A stretch of 30,092 nt of DNA from Anaerohabitans sp036788095 (GTDB lineage Bacteria; Zhuqueibacterota; Zhuqueibacteria; Residuimicrobiales; Residuimicrobiaceae). Under the pieces are notes generated by a model. It ran no database searches, was not told the origin of the DNA, and saw only the letters and a list, made by a program, of their open reading frames with translations. Below, one piece after another: positions 8,184-16,666 of this stretch. The stretch is taken from the NCBI GenBank assembly GCA_036788095.1, contig DAIQOA010000039.1, forward strand, positions 1 to 30,092, written 5' to 3'. How positions within the stretch are numbered: position 1 is the first letter of the stretch; each line of letters begins with the position of its first letter. The position numbers and the translations under genes were made by a program.

Positions 8184-10679
8184 ATGTTGAACAGATCAAC
8201 CGGTCGGTTCCTATCGTCGGTCGTTAAGCGGGGGCTGAGATTCACGATCCTGACGATGACAGTGGCAGGCATCCAGCCGCTCTCCTCCCAAACAGCAAGA
8301 GTCGCCGCCCCCGGCTCGCTGGCCCTCTCCGTGCGTTCCGACCATCCGCGCATCTGGATGCGCGGCGAGGACGAATGGCGCCGCAATGAGGTCGGCACGT
8401 TCGCCTGGCGTGTTCTCCACGGACAGGAGTTGCCATGGCCCTGGTTTCAAAATCCCGCCAATGATCAGCAGAAGGCTGAATTCAGCTATGCAACCGGAGC
8501 GGAGGAGGATGCGGATTACGGCGCGGACAACATGTTCAACCGCTATGATCATGACTTTGCCATCCGCGTTCTCGAGCCGATCATCGCCGGTAAAGCCCAG
8601 AAAGCGAATTGGCGCAGCGCTTACCAGGGAACGTGGACCCTGGATCATACCGCTGACGAGTATTTCGCCGATGCCCGCGCCAAATTGCTGCAGATCCTGC
8701 AGTGGTCGCCGGAATATGAATTCCCCTATGTCATGGCGCTGTTCGCGGCCACAGCCTACGATTGGCTCTTTACTGAGACTTTTAGCGACGGCAGACCGGT
8801 TCTCAGCGATCAGGATAAAACGCAGGTACAGCAACGGTTGATCGTTCATGCCGACTATATGAAAAATCGCGCGGATGGGTCCGGCCAACCGTTTGTGGCC
8901 ACCGACGTGGACGATTATTTTTACGTGATGATGGGATTGGCCCTGTACGAACCCTCGCGATCCGAAGATCCCGCGTACCAGGCGGTCCAAACCAAGGCCC
9001 AGGGGTATCTGGACGCTTTTGAAAGGGATTTTGTCGGCCGGGTGGTGCCTTTTTGGCAAAAGCAGGGAGAGGATGGCGGCTGGCACGGCGGATTCAACCA
9101 GATGCAAATTCCCTACTGGACCGGCGGCTCTTATGAGAGCGCTACCAACGTGACGCCTCTGACCACAGCGCCCATCCTCTTCGCCGTCCATACGGCAACA
9201 CAGCCGCCTTTGGAGACCAGCCTGTTTAACCTCGGCATGTTAAAGTACATGCCAGAGTTTCAACTTCATATGATGCTGCCCTCTCCCATGGACGGCGAGA
9301 CCGACGCCACTTATTATGATATCGATGGCCCCGGCGATCGCTACAGCCGTTCCCCCTGGATTCTGCCCATGCGTGCGTATAGCCGCCGCCGCTTTTCCAC
9401 CGATGCGGAACAGCAACGCCTGGCGGAGTTGGGCGCCTGGATCCGCACCCATTTTTCTAAATCCAAAACCGACGCAGGGTCCTGGGATACCACCGATCAA
9501 CTTTTATTTGAGGACAAGTGGGTGCAGCCGAGAGCGCCTCAGGAGATCGGCTTCCCCCTGGTACGCCATTTCAAGAGCTTGGGCCGGGTCTTTATCCGAT
9601 CCGGATTCACCAGTACGGACGATCTGGCTGGGCTCTTTATCTGTCAGCCGTATCATTGGAGCGCGATGGATCTCTACGCCCAGAACGCCCTGCTCCTCTC
9701 CTATAAAGGCGCGCTCATCAAGGGGTATTACTCTCCACTGCTGATCGGAACCAGCAAACAGAGGACGGTGAGTTCTTTTCCCTCCATCCAGGACGGCGTC
9801 TCCAGCTATGCGCCTGGATCCCCCTGGGATGTAGGTCCGGGGATCCTTGTCTGCGAGGACCGGTCGGACCATCTGTATATCGTCGCAGAGGCGCAAAACG
9901 CCTATAGCAAAGACAAACTGACCTCTTTTCTGAGAAAGATCGTCTATCTCAAACCGAATCGCTTTATCCTTTTCGATCAGATCAAAACGCCGGCCGCTGA
10001 CAGCCGGCTTACCTGGACGTTCATTCCTGCGGCTCTTTTTCATCGCGGCGACGCCGGGCTTCTCAGGCTGGAAAACAGCGGGGGCGGAGCGCTGTGGATG
10101 AAACGGCTCATGCCCACCGACGCGGTGGAGGAGAGCATCACCGCGCAAAGCTACGAATTGCACAGCAACAGCGGACCGGCGGAGCGATCGTTCGTCCACG
10201 TTCTTCAAATCAGTGACGCTTCCTTGTCCACCACCTCCCCCAATCTGTTCATCGACGATGCGGTGCTCGAAACGTTTCAAGATTCGCTCAGAGTCAGCCT
10301 GCCGGATTGTGATGTGATCTTTTCAACCGAGAATCGCCTTCAGGTCCGTTGGCAGCCTGCCGCTGTCCCTGCGAAAAAAGCGGAAAGGCGGCTGCCGCAA
10401 CCCTTTCAGCTCTATCAAAATTACCCTAATCCGTTCAATCCCACCACCACCATCGGTCTAAAGATGGAGCACTCCGATTTTGTCGAAATCGCCGTCTATG
10501 ATGTGGACGGCGCCCTGCACTCGGTGATTTTTCGCGGAAGGCTGGAGCCGGGATTGTACTCTTACCGCTGGGACGGCAAAGACCACCAGGGTGGTTCTTC
10601 TCCTTCCGGCGTTTATTTCTGTCAAGTGCGGTCCGGGTTGCATGAGGTGGAAAATTGTAAGATGGTATTGCTGCATTAG
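8184..10679 (+). CDS. Exported heparinase II/III-like putative polysaccharide lyase with C-terminal sorting domain
   Basis: An 831-residue exported protein. Residues 1-36 form a signal-peptide-like region with a long basic start and hydrophobic FTILTMTVAGI. Residues about 50-440 look like an (alpha/alpha) toroid (SDHPRIWM near the start, repeated aromatic helices such as AATAYDWLF). About 460-720 is beta-rich (GRVFIRSGF, then HWSAMDLYAQNALLLSYKGALI, KPNRFILFDQI), in the style of the heparinase II/III beta-sandwich with its substrate-contacting histidine. Residues about 740-831 are a FlgD/Por-type sorting domain (QNYPNPFNPTT, YSYRWDGKDHQG, PSGVYFCQV, KMVLLH). Probable role: cleaving or trimming the uronic-acid-containing glycan of this locus at the cell surface. 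Toroid-lyase assignment is moderate; sorting tail is firm. Confidence 0.7.
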   Translation: MLNRSTGRFLSSVVKRGLRFTILTMTVAGIQPLSSQTARVAAPGSLALSVRSDHPRIWMRGEDEWRRNEVGTFAWRVLHGQELPWPWFQNPANDQQKAEFSYATGAEEDADYGADNMFNRYDHDFAIRVLEPIIAGKAQKANWRSAYQGTWTLDHTADEYFADARAKLLQILQWSPEYEFPYVMALFAATAYDWLFTETFSDGRPVLSDQDKTQVQQRLIVHADYMKNRADGSGQPFVATDVDDYFYVMMGLALYEPSRSEDPAYQAVQTKAQGYLDAFERDFVGRVVPFWQKQGEDGGWHGGFNQMQIPYWTGGSYESATNVTPLTTAPILFAVHTATQPPLETSLFNLGMLKYMPEFQLHMMLPSPMDGETDATYYDIDGPGDRYSRSPWILPMRAYSRRRFSTDAEQQRLAELGAWIRTHFSKSKTDAGSWDTTDQLLFEDKWVQPRAPQEIGFPLVRHFKSLGRVFIRSGFTSTDDLAGLFICQPYHWSAMDLYAQNALLLSYKGALIKGYYSPLLIGTSKQRTVSSFPSIQDGVSSYAPGSPWDVGPGILVCEDRSDHLYIVAEAQNAYSKDKLTSFLRKIVYLKPNRFILFDQIKTPAADSRLTWTFIPAALFHRGDAGLLRLENSGGGALWMKRLMPTDAVEESITAQSYELHSNSGPAERSFVHVLQISDASLSTTSPNLFIDDAVLETFQDSLRVSLPDCDVIFSTENRLQVRWQPAAVPAKKAERRLPQPFQLYQNYPNPFNPTTTIGLKMEHSDFVEIAVYDVDGALHSVIFRGRLEPGLYSYRWDGKDHQGGSSPSGVYFCQVRSGLHEVENCKMVLLH

Positions 10680-10710
10680 TGCAGAGTACTTTTGGGAGAA
10701 GGAGTGTCCG

Positions 10711-12231
10711 ATGAACAGACGCTGTTTGATGCTTGTTCTGTTTTTGATCTGCGGCGGCGCCGGCGCCAGCCCGCGTTTTGTCGCGATGAATGGCAAGGAT
10801 GGTCAGTCCGGAAGCCGGGAAGCGCCGTGGGCCACCCTCTCCGCCGCGGTCGCTCGGGTGAGCCCGGGAGACACGATCTTTGTCCGTGGCGGGATGTATG
10901 CCGAAAGCGAGATCTGGATCCGTGGCAATTACGGCATGGGCGGCAAGGACGGACGCTATGTGACCATCTGCGCGTTTGCCGATGAGATTCCCCTATTCAC
11001 CAACAGCGATCGGGGCCTTATCATCGATGCCTCCTACGTGCGCATTCAGGGGCTCCATTTCAGCAATGGCAAATCCATGTACAATGTCAATTGGGCCGGC
11101 CGCTCCCATCACGTCGAGTTCATCGGCAACACGTTTACCGGCACAACCGGGTATGCCGCGATCATGCTGACCGGGGATAACAACCTGGTGGAAAAAAACA
11201 TCATTCGCTTGGACGGAAATGTGCTGGGCACCCAGGGGCACGGCATCTATGTGCAGGAGGGCAAATATAACATCCTGCGCGCTAATACGATCTCCGGGAT
11301 GAGCGGATACGGCATTCACCTGTACGAAGAGCAGCGCTCGGAAGATCCACCCGGATACCGCCGAATGGTGCAGAGCGTGGTGGTGGAGAACAATGTGATC
11401 TTTGGCTCCCTGGAGCGGTCCGGCATCATCGTCGCTGCGGGCGCTGACAGTGGACCGGCGGATATCCGCGATATTTTCCTGTACGGCAACCTCATCTACG
11501 ATAATGCCGTCGCAGGCATCGTGGTGCAGGGATGGAGCCCAGTCACTCGCGTGCGCATTTATCAGAATACGTTGTCCGGCAACCGGGAAGGCGATCTGCT
11601 GGTGGGCGGTACGGTGGACAGCGTCGAGGTGAGCAATAACATTTTGTCCCATTCCGGCCGGCATCCGCACATCAGCGTTGAACGGAGCGTGACGCATTTC
11701 ACCGCCAGACGGAATCTCTATTACCCCAGCCCCAAGACCGTGGAGAATGCGTCGGATGCAGAGGCGTTGGAGGCCGCACCTGGATTTGTCGATGCCGATC
11801 ATAGCGATTTCTCTCTGCGCCCTGGCAGTCCAGCCATCGATGCTGGAATCGATCTCGGTTGGCCTTTTGCCGGCAGCGCGCCTGATCTCGGCGCCATCGA
11901 GTCGGATTTGCACACCTCGGCCGGGTCGGCTCCTGAGGAGGATGCGCGGGCCGAAGGACTGTACTTTGAAAACTGTACGCCGAATCCCGGCAACGGTGAG
12001 ATGCAACTGCATTATCGCCTGGCGGCTGATTCGGCCATAAAGATGGAAATCTATGATGTAACCGGTCGTCTGGTGACCACGCTGGTGGATGCGCAGCAAT
12101 CCAAGGGCATGCATTCCCATCGATGGAACGGCAGCGATGACCGCGGACGTCGAGTGCCCTCCGGGCTCTATTTTTGTCTTTTGCGCACCGACTCGGAACA
12201 GATCGTGCAAAAGCTGATTCGCGCCTATTGA
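10711..12231 (+). CDS. Exported DUF1565/right-handed parallel beta-helix protein with C-terminal sorting domain
   Basis: A 506-residue protein with a clear signal peptide (MNRRCLMLVLFLICGGAGAS). Residues about 22-65 match the DUF1565-type opening (FVAMNGKDGQSGS, APWATLSAAV, PGDTIFVRGG). About 70-370 shows repeating beta-helix coils with N-rich turns (VVVENNVIFG, IFLYGNLIYDN, VRIYQNTLSGN, VEVSNNILSHSG), as in pectate/alginate lyases and AlgG-type epimerases. The last 90 residues are a FlgD-like domain (SAIKMEIYDVTGRLV, HRWNGSDDRGRRVPSGLYF) with a degenerate opening (CTPNPGNG) and tail KLIRAY. Start: ATG 10711 with GGAG at 10701-10704, 31 bp after the previous stop. It probably binds, cleaves or epimerises the locus polysaccharide outside the cell; the actual activity is not readable. 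Confidence 0.75.
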   Translation: MNRRCLMLVLFLICGGAGASPRFVAMNGKDGQSGSREAPWATLSAAVARVSPGDTIFVRGGMYAESEIWIRGNYGMGGKDGRYVTICAFADEIPLFTNSDRGLIIDASYVRIQGLHFSNGKSMYNVNWAGRSHHVEFIGNTFTGTTGYAAIMLTGDNNLVEKNIIRLDGNVLGTQGHGIYVQEGKYNILRANTISGMSGYGIHLYEEQRSEDPPGYRRMVQSVVVENNVIFGSLERSGIIVAAGADSGPADIRDIFLYGNLIYDNAVAGIVVQGWSPVTRVRIYQNTLSGNREGDLLVGGTVDSVEVSNNILSHSGRHPHISVERSVTHFTARRNLYYPSPKTVENASDAEALEAAPGFVDADHSDFSLRPGSPAIDAGIDLGWPFAGSAPDLGAIESDLHTSAGSAPEEDARAEGLYFENCTPNPGNGEMQLHYRLAADSAIKMEIYDVTGRLVTTLVDAQQSKGMHSHRWNGSDDRGRRVPSGLYFCLLRTDSEQIVQKLIRAY

Positions 12232-12278
12232 GGATTCGGGTGGAGAGGGGGCCCTGGGTGAGCCTTCGCATTAAAACA

Positions 12279-12295
12279 TCCTGTGCACAACAGGA
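12279..12295 (+). promoter_or_regulatory. Small hairpin directly 5' of a strong Shine-Dalgarno
   Basis: TCCTGT (12279-12284) and ACAGGA (12290-12295) form a six-pair stem with a GCACA loop. The ribosome site AGGAGG (12296-12301) begins at the next base, and ATG 12306 follows. This placement could modulate ribosome access or protect a processed mRNA end. The short stem could also be chance. Confidence 0.25.
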
Positions 12296-12305
12296 AGGAG
12301 GTCCT

Positions 12306-13706
12306 ATGCGCCACCGTTATCCGGCTGTCCAGGTCCGGCTGTTTTTTCTGATCGGCGGCCTGGCGTTTCTGTTGTCCGCCCCATCGGTCTTAGCCGTCGG
12401 TCGGGCGGTCACGGCTGATCATACCAGCGTCGATCGTTTTCATTCGATTCCCGCTGATCAGATCATCGCTGCGGCCAACAACTTTCGCATCTATTTCGGC
12501 CATACGTCCCATGGCATGCAGATCACCATCGGCTTGCAGGTTCTCCATCAGAATTTAGGCGCCCCCTACCTGGTCGCCGCCGATTGGAGCTTGCCGTCGG
12601 CTGCCAACACCCTGTGCATCCGCGACCGCACCGACACTTGGGCGCCTGAGGATTTTTTCCCCACTGTGCCCGATGCGCTGGCAAAGAATCCAGAGATCAA
12701 CACGGTCATGTATATGTGGTGCGGTCAGCCCGAAACCGCCGAATGGCAGGCGTTGCTGCAGGATTACATCAGCCGGATGAACGCCCTCGAGCAGCTGTAC
12801 CCTCACGTTCTCTTTATCTACGCGACCGGCAATGCGCAGCAGACCGATTGCTCCGGTGACAGCAGAAACCAGTTCAACATCGCCCTGCGCGAGTATTGCC
12901 GTTCTCAGGGGAAGCCCCTTTTCGATTTCGGCGATATCGATGCCTGGAGCAATGGGGAGATGGCCAGCTATGTGGTTCCCAACTGGTGCGTCCATGCCGG
13001 CCAATCCATTCCCAAGGAACATCCGAACTATTATGATCCCAACGGCCCCGGTCACACCACCCTTGCGAGCTGTGAAAACAAAGGCAAGGCCTTTTGGTGG
13101 CTGTTGGCGAATCTGATCGATACCAACACCCCGGTAAAACTCGCTTCCTTCAAGGCGGAGGTCCGTGGCGAGGGCGTACAGATCAGCTGGCGCACGGAGC
13201 TAGAGTGGGATCATCTGGGGTTTTCTCTCGAGAGAAGCGAGGATGGACATGCCTTTACCGAGATCGATTTTATTCCCGCGGTCAGCGGCGGCAGCAGCGG
13301 GCAAGGTTATTCCTTCCGCGATGCCAAGGTGAAAAAGGGAGTTCAATATTATTATCGGCTCAAGGAGATCAGCCGCGACGGACGTTTTGAATATTACGGC
13401 CCTGTTCAAGTGACAGTGCCTCTGCCCAATCGCTTCGGCCTGCTCAACGCCTACCCGAATCCATTCAACCAATCCACCTGCATCGCTTATTGTCTGCCGG
13501 CGGACGTCAAGGTTCAGTTGGACATCGTTGATGCCGGCGGCGCGCATGTCCGGCGTCTGGAAAACGGCTGGCGCAGCAAAGGCGCCTATGAGGTGTCCTG
13601 GGACGGCTGCGATGATTCAGGGGTTGTGCTGAGCAGCGGCATCTTTCTGGTGTTGCTAACTACCGATCAATTCCGTGACATGAGAAAGATGGTGCTGATG
13701 AGATGA
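12306..13706 (+). CDS. Exported uncharacterised GHTSHG-motif protein (possible SGNH-type fold) with C-terminal sorting domain
   Basis: A 466-residue protein of no named family that I recognise. Residues 1-30 are a signal peptide ending SAPSVLA. The N-terminal domain (about 35-275) contains YFGHTSHG (GHTSHG at 65-70), VMYMWCGQ, IYATGNAQQTD, and DPNGPGHTT followed by GKAFWWLLANLI. A serine-bearing early loop, an N-containing middle block and a late D/H block resemble SGNH hydrolase blocks I, III and V, but this is inference. About 280-375 is a fibronectin/Ig-like beta domain (SWRTELEWDHLGFSLERSEDG). The end is a FlgD-type sorting domain (AYPNPFNQST, SWDGCDDSG, KMVLMR). Start: ATG 12306 with AGGAGG at 12296-12301. 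Third consecutive sorting-domain gene; perhaps a surface esterase acting on the same glycan. Confidence 0.7.
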   Translation: MRHRYPAVQVRLFFLIGGLAFLLSAPSVLAVGRAVTADHTSVDRFHSIPADQIIAAANNFRIYFGHTSHGMQITIGLQVLHQNLGAPYLVAADWSLPSAANTLCIRDRTDTWAPEDFFPTVPDALAKNPEINTVMYMWCGQPETAEWQALLQDYISRMNALEQLYPHVLFIYATGNAQQTDCSGDSRNQFNIALREYCRSQGKPLFDFGDIDAWSNGEMASYVVPNWCVHAGQSIPKEHPNYYDPNGPGHTTLASCENKGKAFWWLLANLIDTNTPVKLASFKAEVRGEGVQISWRTELEWDHLGFSLERSEDGHAFTEIDFIPAVSGGSSGQGYSFRDAKVKKGVQYYYRLKEISRDGRFEYYGPVQVTVPLPNRFGLLNAYPNPFNQSTCIAYCLPADVKVQLDIVDAGGAHVRRLENGWRSKGAYEVSWDGCDDSGVVLSSGIFLVLLTTDQFRDMRKMVLMR

Positions 13707-13890
13707 TCTTCCTCCGGCTCCCGTCAGGCTGCATCTGCAGAAAACGTTTCCCTTCCACAGAGCCATCGGCGGATCTTTGCCTGAGCATCGCCGGTCGCTA
13801 AAGGCTGATCGATGATACGGCTGGGAGCAACCTCCTTCAACAGGAAAAGTGAAAGGCCCAACGGCCGCTGAGCCTTTGGCTGGAAATCGG

Positions 13891-13932
13891 CGGGCGCAGA
13901 AAGGCCGCTGAGATCATGCGGCCGGGCGCCCG
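13891..13932. terminator. Two-stem inverted repeat between convergent transcription units
   Basis: CGGGCGC (13891-13897) pairs with GCGCCCG (13926-13932), and inside it GGCCGC (13903-13908) pairs with GCGGCC (13918-13923), with a 9-base loop and small internal bulges. It lies 12 bases beyond the stop of the minus-strand decarboxylase gene, in the 238-bp convergent gap after the plus-strand operon. There is no T-run on either side, so it is at best a non-canonical or bidirectional terminator. The 10-mer GGCCGCTGAG also occurs at 13863-13872 and 13903-13912. Confidence 0.4.
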
Positions 13933-13944
13933 CCCCGTCTGTCC

Positions 13945-15363
13945 TCAGCGATAATGATCCAGGCGGATGAGATCCTCGTAGGATTCTTTTTCCCGGATCA
14001 GCCGATGGCTGCCCTCGAAGGCCATGACGATGGCCGGACGCGGCAGAGAAAAATCGTTGGCAAAGGAGGTAAAATAGGCGCCGGCATCCATGATGGCGAG
14101 TAGATCACCCGCCTGCAGGATCGGTAATTTTTTACTTTTAAGAAAAAAATCCATGGGTGTGCAGATCGGTCCGGCCAGACCACACCGTTGGCTCGCGGGT
14201 GCGGCCATACGGTTCGCCACAAAGATTTCATGGTACTCGAAGGTGATGGGCCGCGCGACGTTGATCCCCGCGTCCAGCAGGGCGATGGGAAATCCGTTAG
14301 CGGTCGTCTTCAGGTCGCCGACGCGGGTGAGGAGGATCTCGGCGTTGCTGGTGAGAGACCGGCCCGGTTCAAAGAGCAGGGCCGGGGGATCGATCCTGAA
14401 ACGAAGGCATAAGGCCTGAAACGTGGCGACTATGTCGTCGATGATCCGGCTGACGGGCTTGATTTCCGCCACGCAGGGGGGGGAATAGGGTTTATAGAAA
14501 AAAGTATTCAGCTTGGTCTCACGGTTTTCAAGCCCGCGCACCGTGGGTACGCCATAACCACCGCCCAGATCGAGATAGCGAAGATGGAGTCCCAGCTCCG
14601 ATTGGATGGCCTGCAAGAGTTCAAAGACATGGGCCAGGGCGCCCTGGTAAAGGTGGGCGTTCTGCAGGTTGGTGCCAAGATGAAAATGGATCGCCTGGGG
14701 ATCGATATGGGGACAGTCCGCCATCCTGCGAAAGGCCGCCAGCGCCTCGCCGTTTACGAGTTTGAGGCCGAACTGGGCGCCCCAGCCGACGCCCGGGCTG
14801 ACGCGCACGCCGACGCACACCGTTTTTCCCCTCTCGGCTGCGAGCCGTTCGATGTGGTCGATTTCCGACAGGGAATTGATGTTGATCAATTTAATACCGC
14901 GATCGATTGCGGTCCTGAGCCCCTCCGCGGACTTGTTCGGACCGTTATAGATAATCCGTTCCGGCGGCACTCCGAGTTTCAGCGCGAGCCATAGCTCATA
15001 GGGTGAGATCACCTCGGCGCCGGCGCCGCAATCATGAAGAACGCGCAAAATGCCCGGCACCGGATTGGTTTTGTAGGAATAATAGATGCCCTGCTCGATG
15101 CCATGGGCGATCAACGCACGGTCAAACGCCTGATAATTATCCCTGATTTTTCTCTCGTCCACTATAAACAGCGGCGTGCCGTGATCCGCCGCCAGCCGGG
15201 TGCAGTCACAGCCCCCCATGATAAGATGCTGCTGGTGGTCGACCAAGGCCTCCCACAGCGAAAGGTCCAATCTCTTCTGATCTCTTGCAGATCTTTCGAT
15301 CCGAGATTGAAGGAACCGATAAACGGTTCGCTTGATTGAGGATTTGATGTCGATTTTCCCCAT
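13945..15363 (-). CDS. PLP-dependent fold-III decarboxylase, type seen in carrier-protein/polysaccharide loci
   Basis: A 472-residue member of the DAP/ornithine/arginine decarboxylase (alanine-racemase fold) family. The TIM-barrel domain has the PLP lysine K98 in YYSYKTNP, the glycine loop DLGGGYG and EPGR for phosphate binding. The C-terminal beta domain has GPICTPMD (C401) and DAGAYFTSF (Y430). Typical DAP decarboxylase reads CESxD; here the Glu/Ser are replaced by T-P, arguing against diaminopimelate. The CTPxD form is, from memory, seen in exosortase-associated and BtrK-like enzymes, the latter decarboxylating a glutamyl group on a carrier protein. Last gene of the minus operon with two adenylating or ligating enzymes and a carrier-protein fusion. 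Start ATG 15363 (AAAGGA just upstream) avoids overlap with the preceding gene. A C8 tract (G8 on plus, 14476-14483) interrupts a proline codon pair. Confidence 0.82.
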   Translation of the reverse strand: MGKIDIKSSIKRTVYRFLQSRIERSARDQKRLDLSLWEALVDHQQHLIMGGCDCTRLAADHGTPLFIVDERKIRDNYQAFDRALIAHGIEQGIYYSYKTNPVPGILRVLHDCGAGAEVISPYELWLALKLGVPPERIIYNGPNKSAEGLRTAIDRGIKLININSLSEIDHIERLAAERGKTVCVGVRVSPGVGWGAQFGLKLVNGEALAAFRRMADCPHIDPQAIHFHLGTNLQNAHLYQGALAHVFELLQAIQSELGLHLRYLDLGGGYGVPTVRGLENRETKLNTFFYKPYSPPCVAEIKPVSRIIDDIVATFQALCLRFRIDPPALLFEPGRSLTSNAEILLTRVGDLKTTANGFPIALLDAGINVARPITFEYHEIFVANRMAAPASQRCGLAGPICTPMDFFLKSKKLPILQAGDLLAIMDAGAYFTSFANDFSLPRPAIVMAFEGSHRLIREKESYEDLIRLDHYR

Positions 15364-15409
15364 GTTCCTTTCTGTGGAGTCTGACCGGATGGGTTCGGAT
15401 TCGATACGA

Positions 15410-16642
15410 TCACCCCTCTTTCTGCAACCAGCCGTTCGTGCCGCCAATGCGTATGCGATCGGCGAAAGGAGCCGGCACGCTCTTCGCCCCAGGCGCCAGT
15501 GGATAGACGATCAAGGCTGCCATGCCCTGCATATAATATTTCGCCTCAATTTCTTCAAACCGCTGATCAGAGAGCTGATGTTCCTCCTCTATAAACAGCG
15601 CACCGTAGTATTTGCCCTTCGCGATGTGGAGGAACGGATTATTCTTTAAAAAGGCCTTGGCGCCTGCTGAGGCCTGGGTCACCTTGAGCCGGAAGCCGAT
15701 GGGATAGCTTTCTGCCAGATAGGCCCCTCGCTGTTTTTTGTAGAGAAGCACGCCGTCATTCAAAAAGGCCCGGGACCACCCGACCGCTGCCCTCGCATAG
15801 CCTTCTGTTCCTACGCTCAAAAGGCCGAAATAGTAGATCGCCCCCATCGCGCCTGCTTTGATATAAGCGGAATCGCCATCTTTGACACCCATATAGAGCA
15901 AGTGCGGGCGCCGGCCCTCATACTGGATCAGGCAGCCGGCGATCGCTTGACCCTGCTGCAGGATAAACAGCATTTGTTGATTCTTTTGCTGTTTTTTCAG
16001 CCTCTCAAAGCCGGCGATAACGGCGCCCTCGCCGTGGACCTTTCTAGCATAGGGAACATACATGGTATGATAAAAGAGATCAAACTCCTCAGGGTCTGTC
16101 GAGAGGCGGTAGCTGAGCTGGTTTCGTGCGATTTTGTTCTTTTCAAATCTGTAACTGTACCGGTCCAGCGGCAGGATGGTTTGCGCGGAGAGATCGATCT
16201 CACCCATCAGCCAACTGGGAATGAAAAAATAATCGGTCTGCCGATGAGGGCAGGTCATGAACCAATCCGGGGTCTCGATCCATTCCAGACTGCAGGCATG
16301 CTTGAGAGCTGATTTTCTGACACTCCGGCTCCACCGCCATCTTTTACCGAGATAGCATTCGCTGCACTGGTCGGCGAAAGCGATTTTGCGCAAATACGTC
16401 CTGTTCTCTGGATAAGCGTTATGACCTGCATAGAGTAGACTGAGTGGCTTGCCGCTCGCGACCTCGTCGCCGGAAATCACCCAAAAATCGAGCTTGAGCG
16501 CATTCACCGTTCCAATCAGCCGGTCGACCAGTTTATATAAAGGATGATCTCCATCGCCCTGTTGCGGGGACCTTTGTGTTTCACTGCTTGGCGATGAGGC
16601 CTGGTTGCTTTTTTCCGTAGACATCGAATCTTGAACTGTCAT
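15410..16642 (-). CDS. FemAB/GNAT-fold acyltransferase-like protein
   Basis: A 410-residue protein with a polar, low-complexity N-terminus (about 1-35, S/Q/E rich), then two GNAT-like halves. The second half shows YHTMYVPYARKVHGEGAVIAGFERLKK, QQMLFILQQGQAIAGCLIQYEG and GAMGAIYYFGLLSVGTEGYARAAVGWSRAFLNDGVLLYKKQRG, the order seen in FemAB/BioF2-like (Acetyltransf_6) proteins: beta strand, then AGxLI, then the SRAFLNDG/YK stretch. Such proteins transfer aminoacyl or acyl groups onto sugars, peptides or carrier-bound substrates. It lies between the carrier-protein/GNAT fusion (24 bp upstream) and the decarboxylase (46 bp downstream) in one operon. Start ATG 16642 or ATG 16624; neither has a strong ribosome site. 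Fold-level call is reasonable; reaction is unknown. Confidence 0.65.
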   Translation of the reverse strand: MTVQDSMSTEKSNQASSPSSETQRSPQQGDGDHPLYKLVDRLIGTVNALKLDFWVISGDEVASGKPLSLLYAGHNAYPENRTYLRKIAFADQCSECYLGKRWRWSRSVRKSALKHACSLEWIETPDWFMTCPHRQTDYFFIPSWLMGEIDLSAQTILPLDRYSYRFEKNKIARNQLSYRLSTDPEEFDLFYHTMYVPYARKVHGEGAVIAGFERLKKQQKNQQMLFILQQGQAIAGCLIQYEGRRPHLLYMGVKDGDSAYIKAGAMGAIYYFGLLSVGTEGYARAAVGWSRAFLNDGVLLYKKQRGAYLAESYPIGFRLKVTQASAGAKAFLKNNPFLHIAKGKYYGALFIEEEHQLSDQRFEEIEAKYYMQGMAALIVYPLAPGAKSVPAPFADRIRIGGTNGWLQKEG

Positions 16643-16666
16643 CGTTTCGCCGGGTTCGAGAAGTGG

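Noticed and set aside
8211..9191. A 326-codon minus-strand frame opposite the heparinase-like gene
   Set aside because: Composition is that of an antisense frame, with no motif; the coding strand is clear.
10993..12210. A 405-codon minus-strand frame opposite the beta-helix gene
   Set aside because: No ribosome site or recognisable domain; the plus-strand product has a signal peptide, beta-helix repeats and a sorting domain.
8184..13706. PEP-CTERM or LPXTG sorting signals on the three secreted proteins
   Set aside because: The tails lack PEP or LPxTG motifs and a final membrane helix; they match FlgD/Por-type domains instead.
13945..15363. Assignment of the PLP enzyme as lysA (diaminopimelate decarboxylase)
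   Set aside because: The CESxD substrate motif is replaced by CTPMD and the neighbours are carrier-protein and glycan enzymes, not lysine genes.
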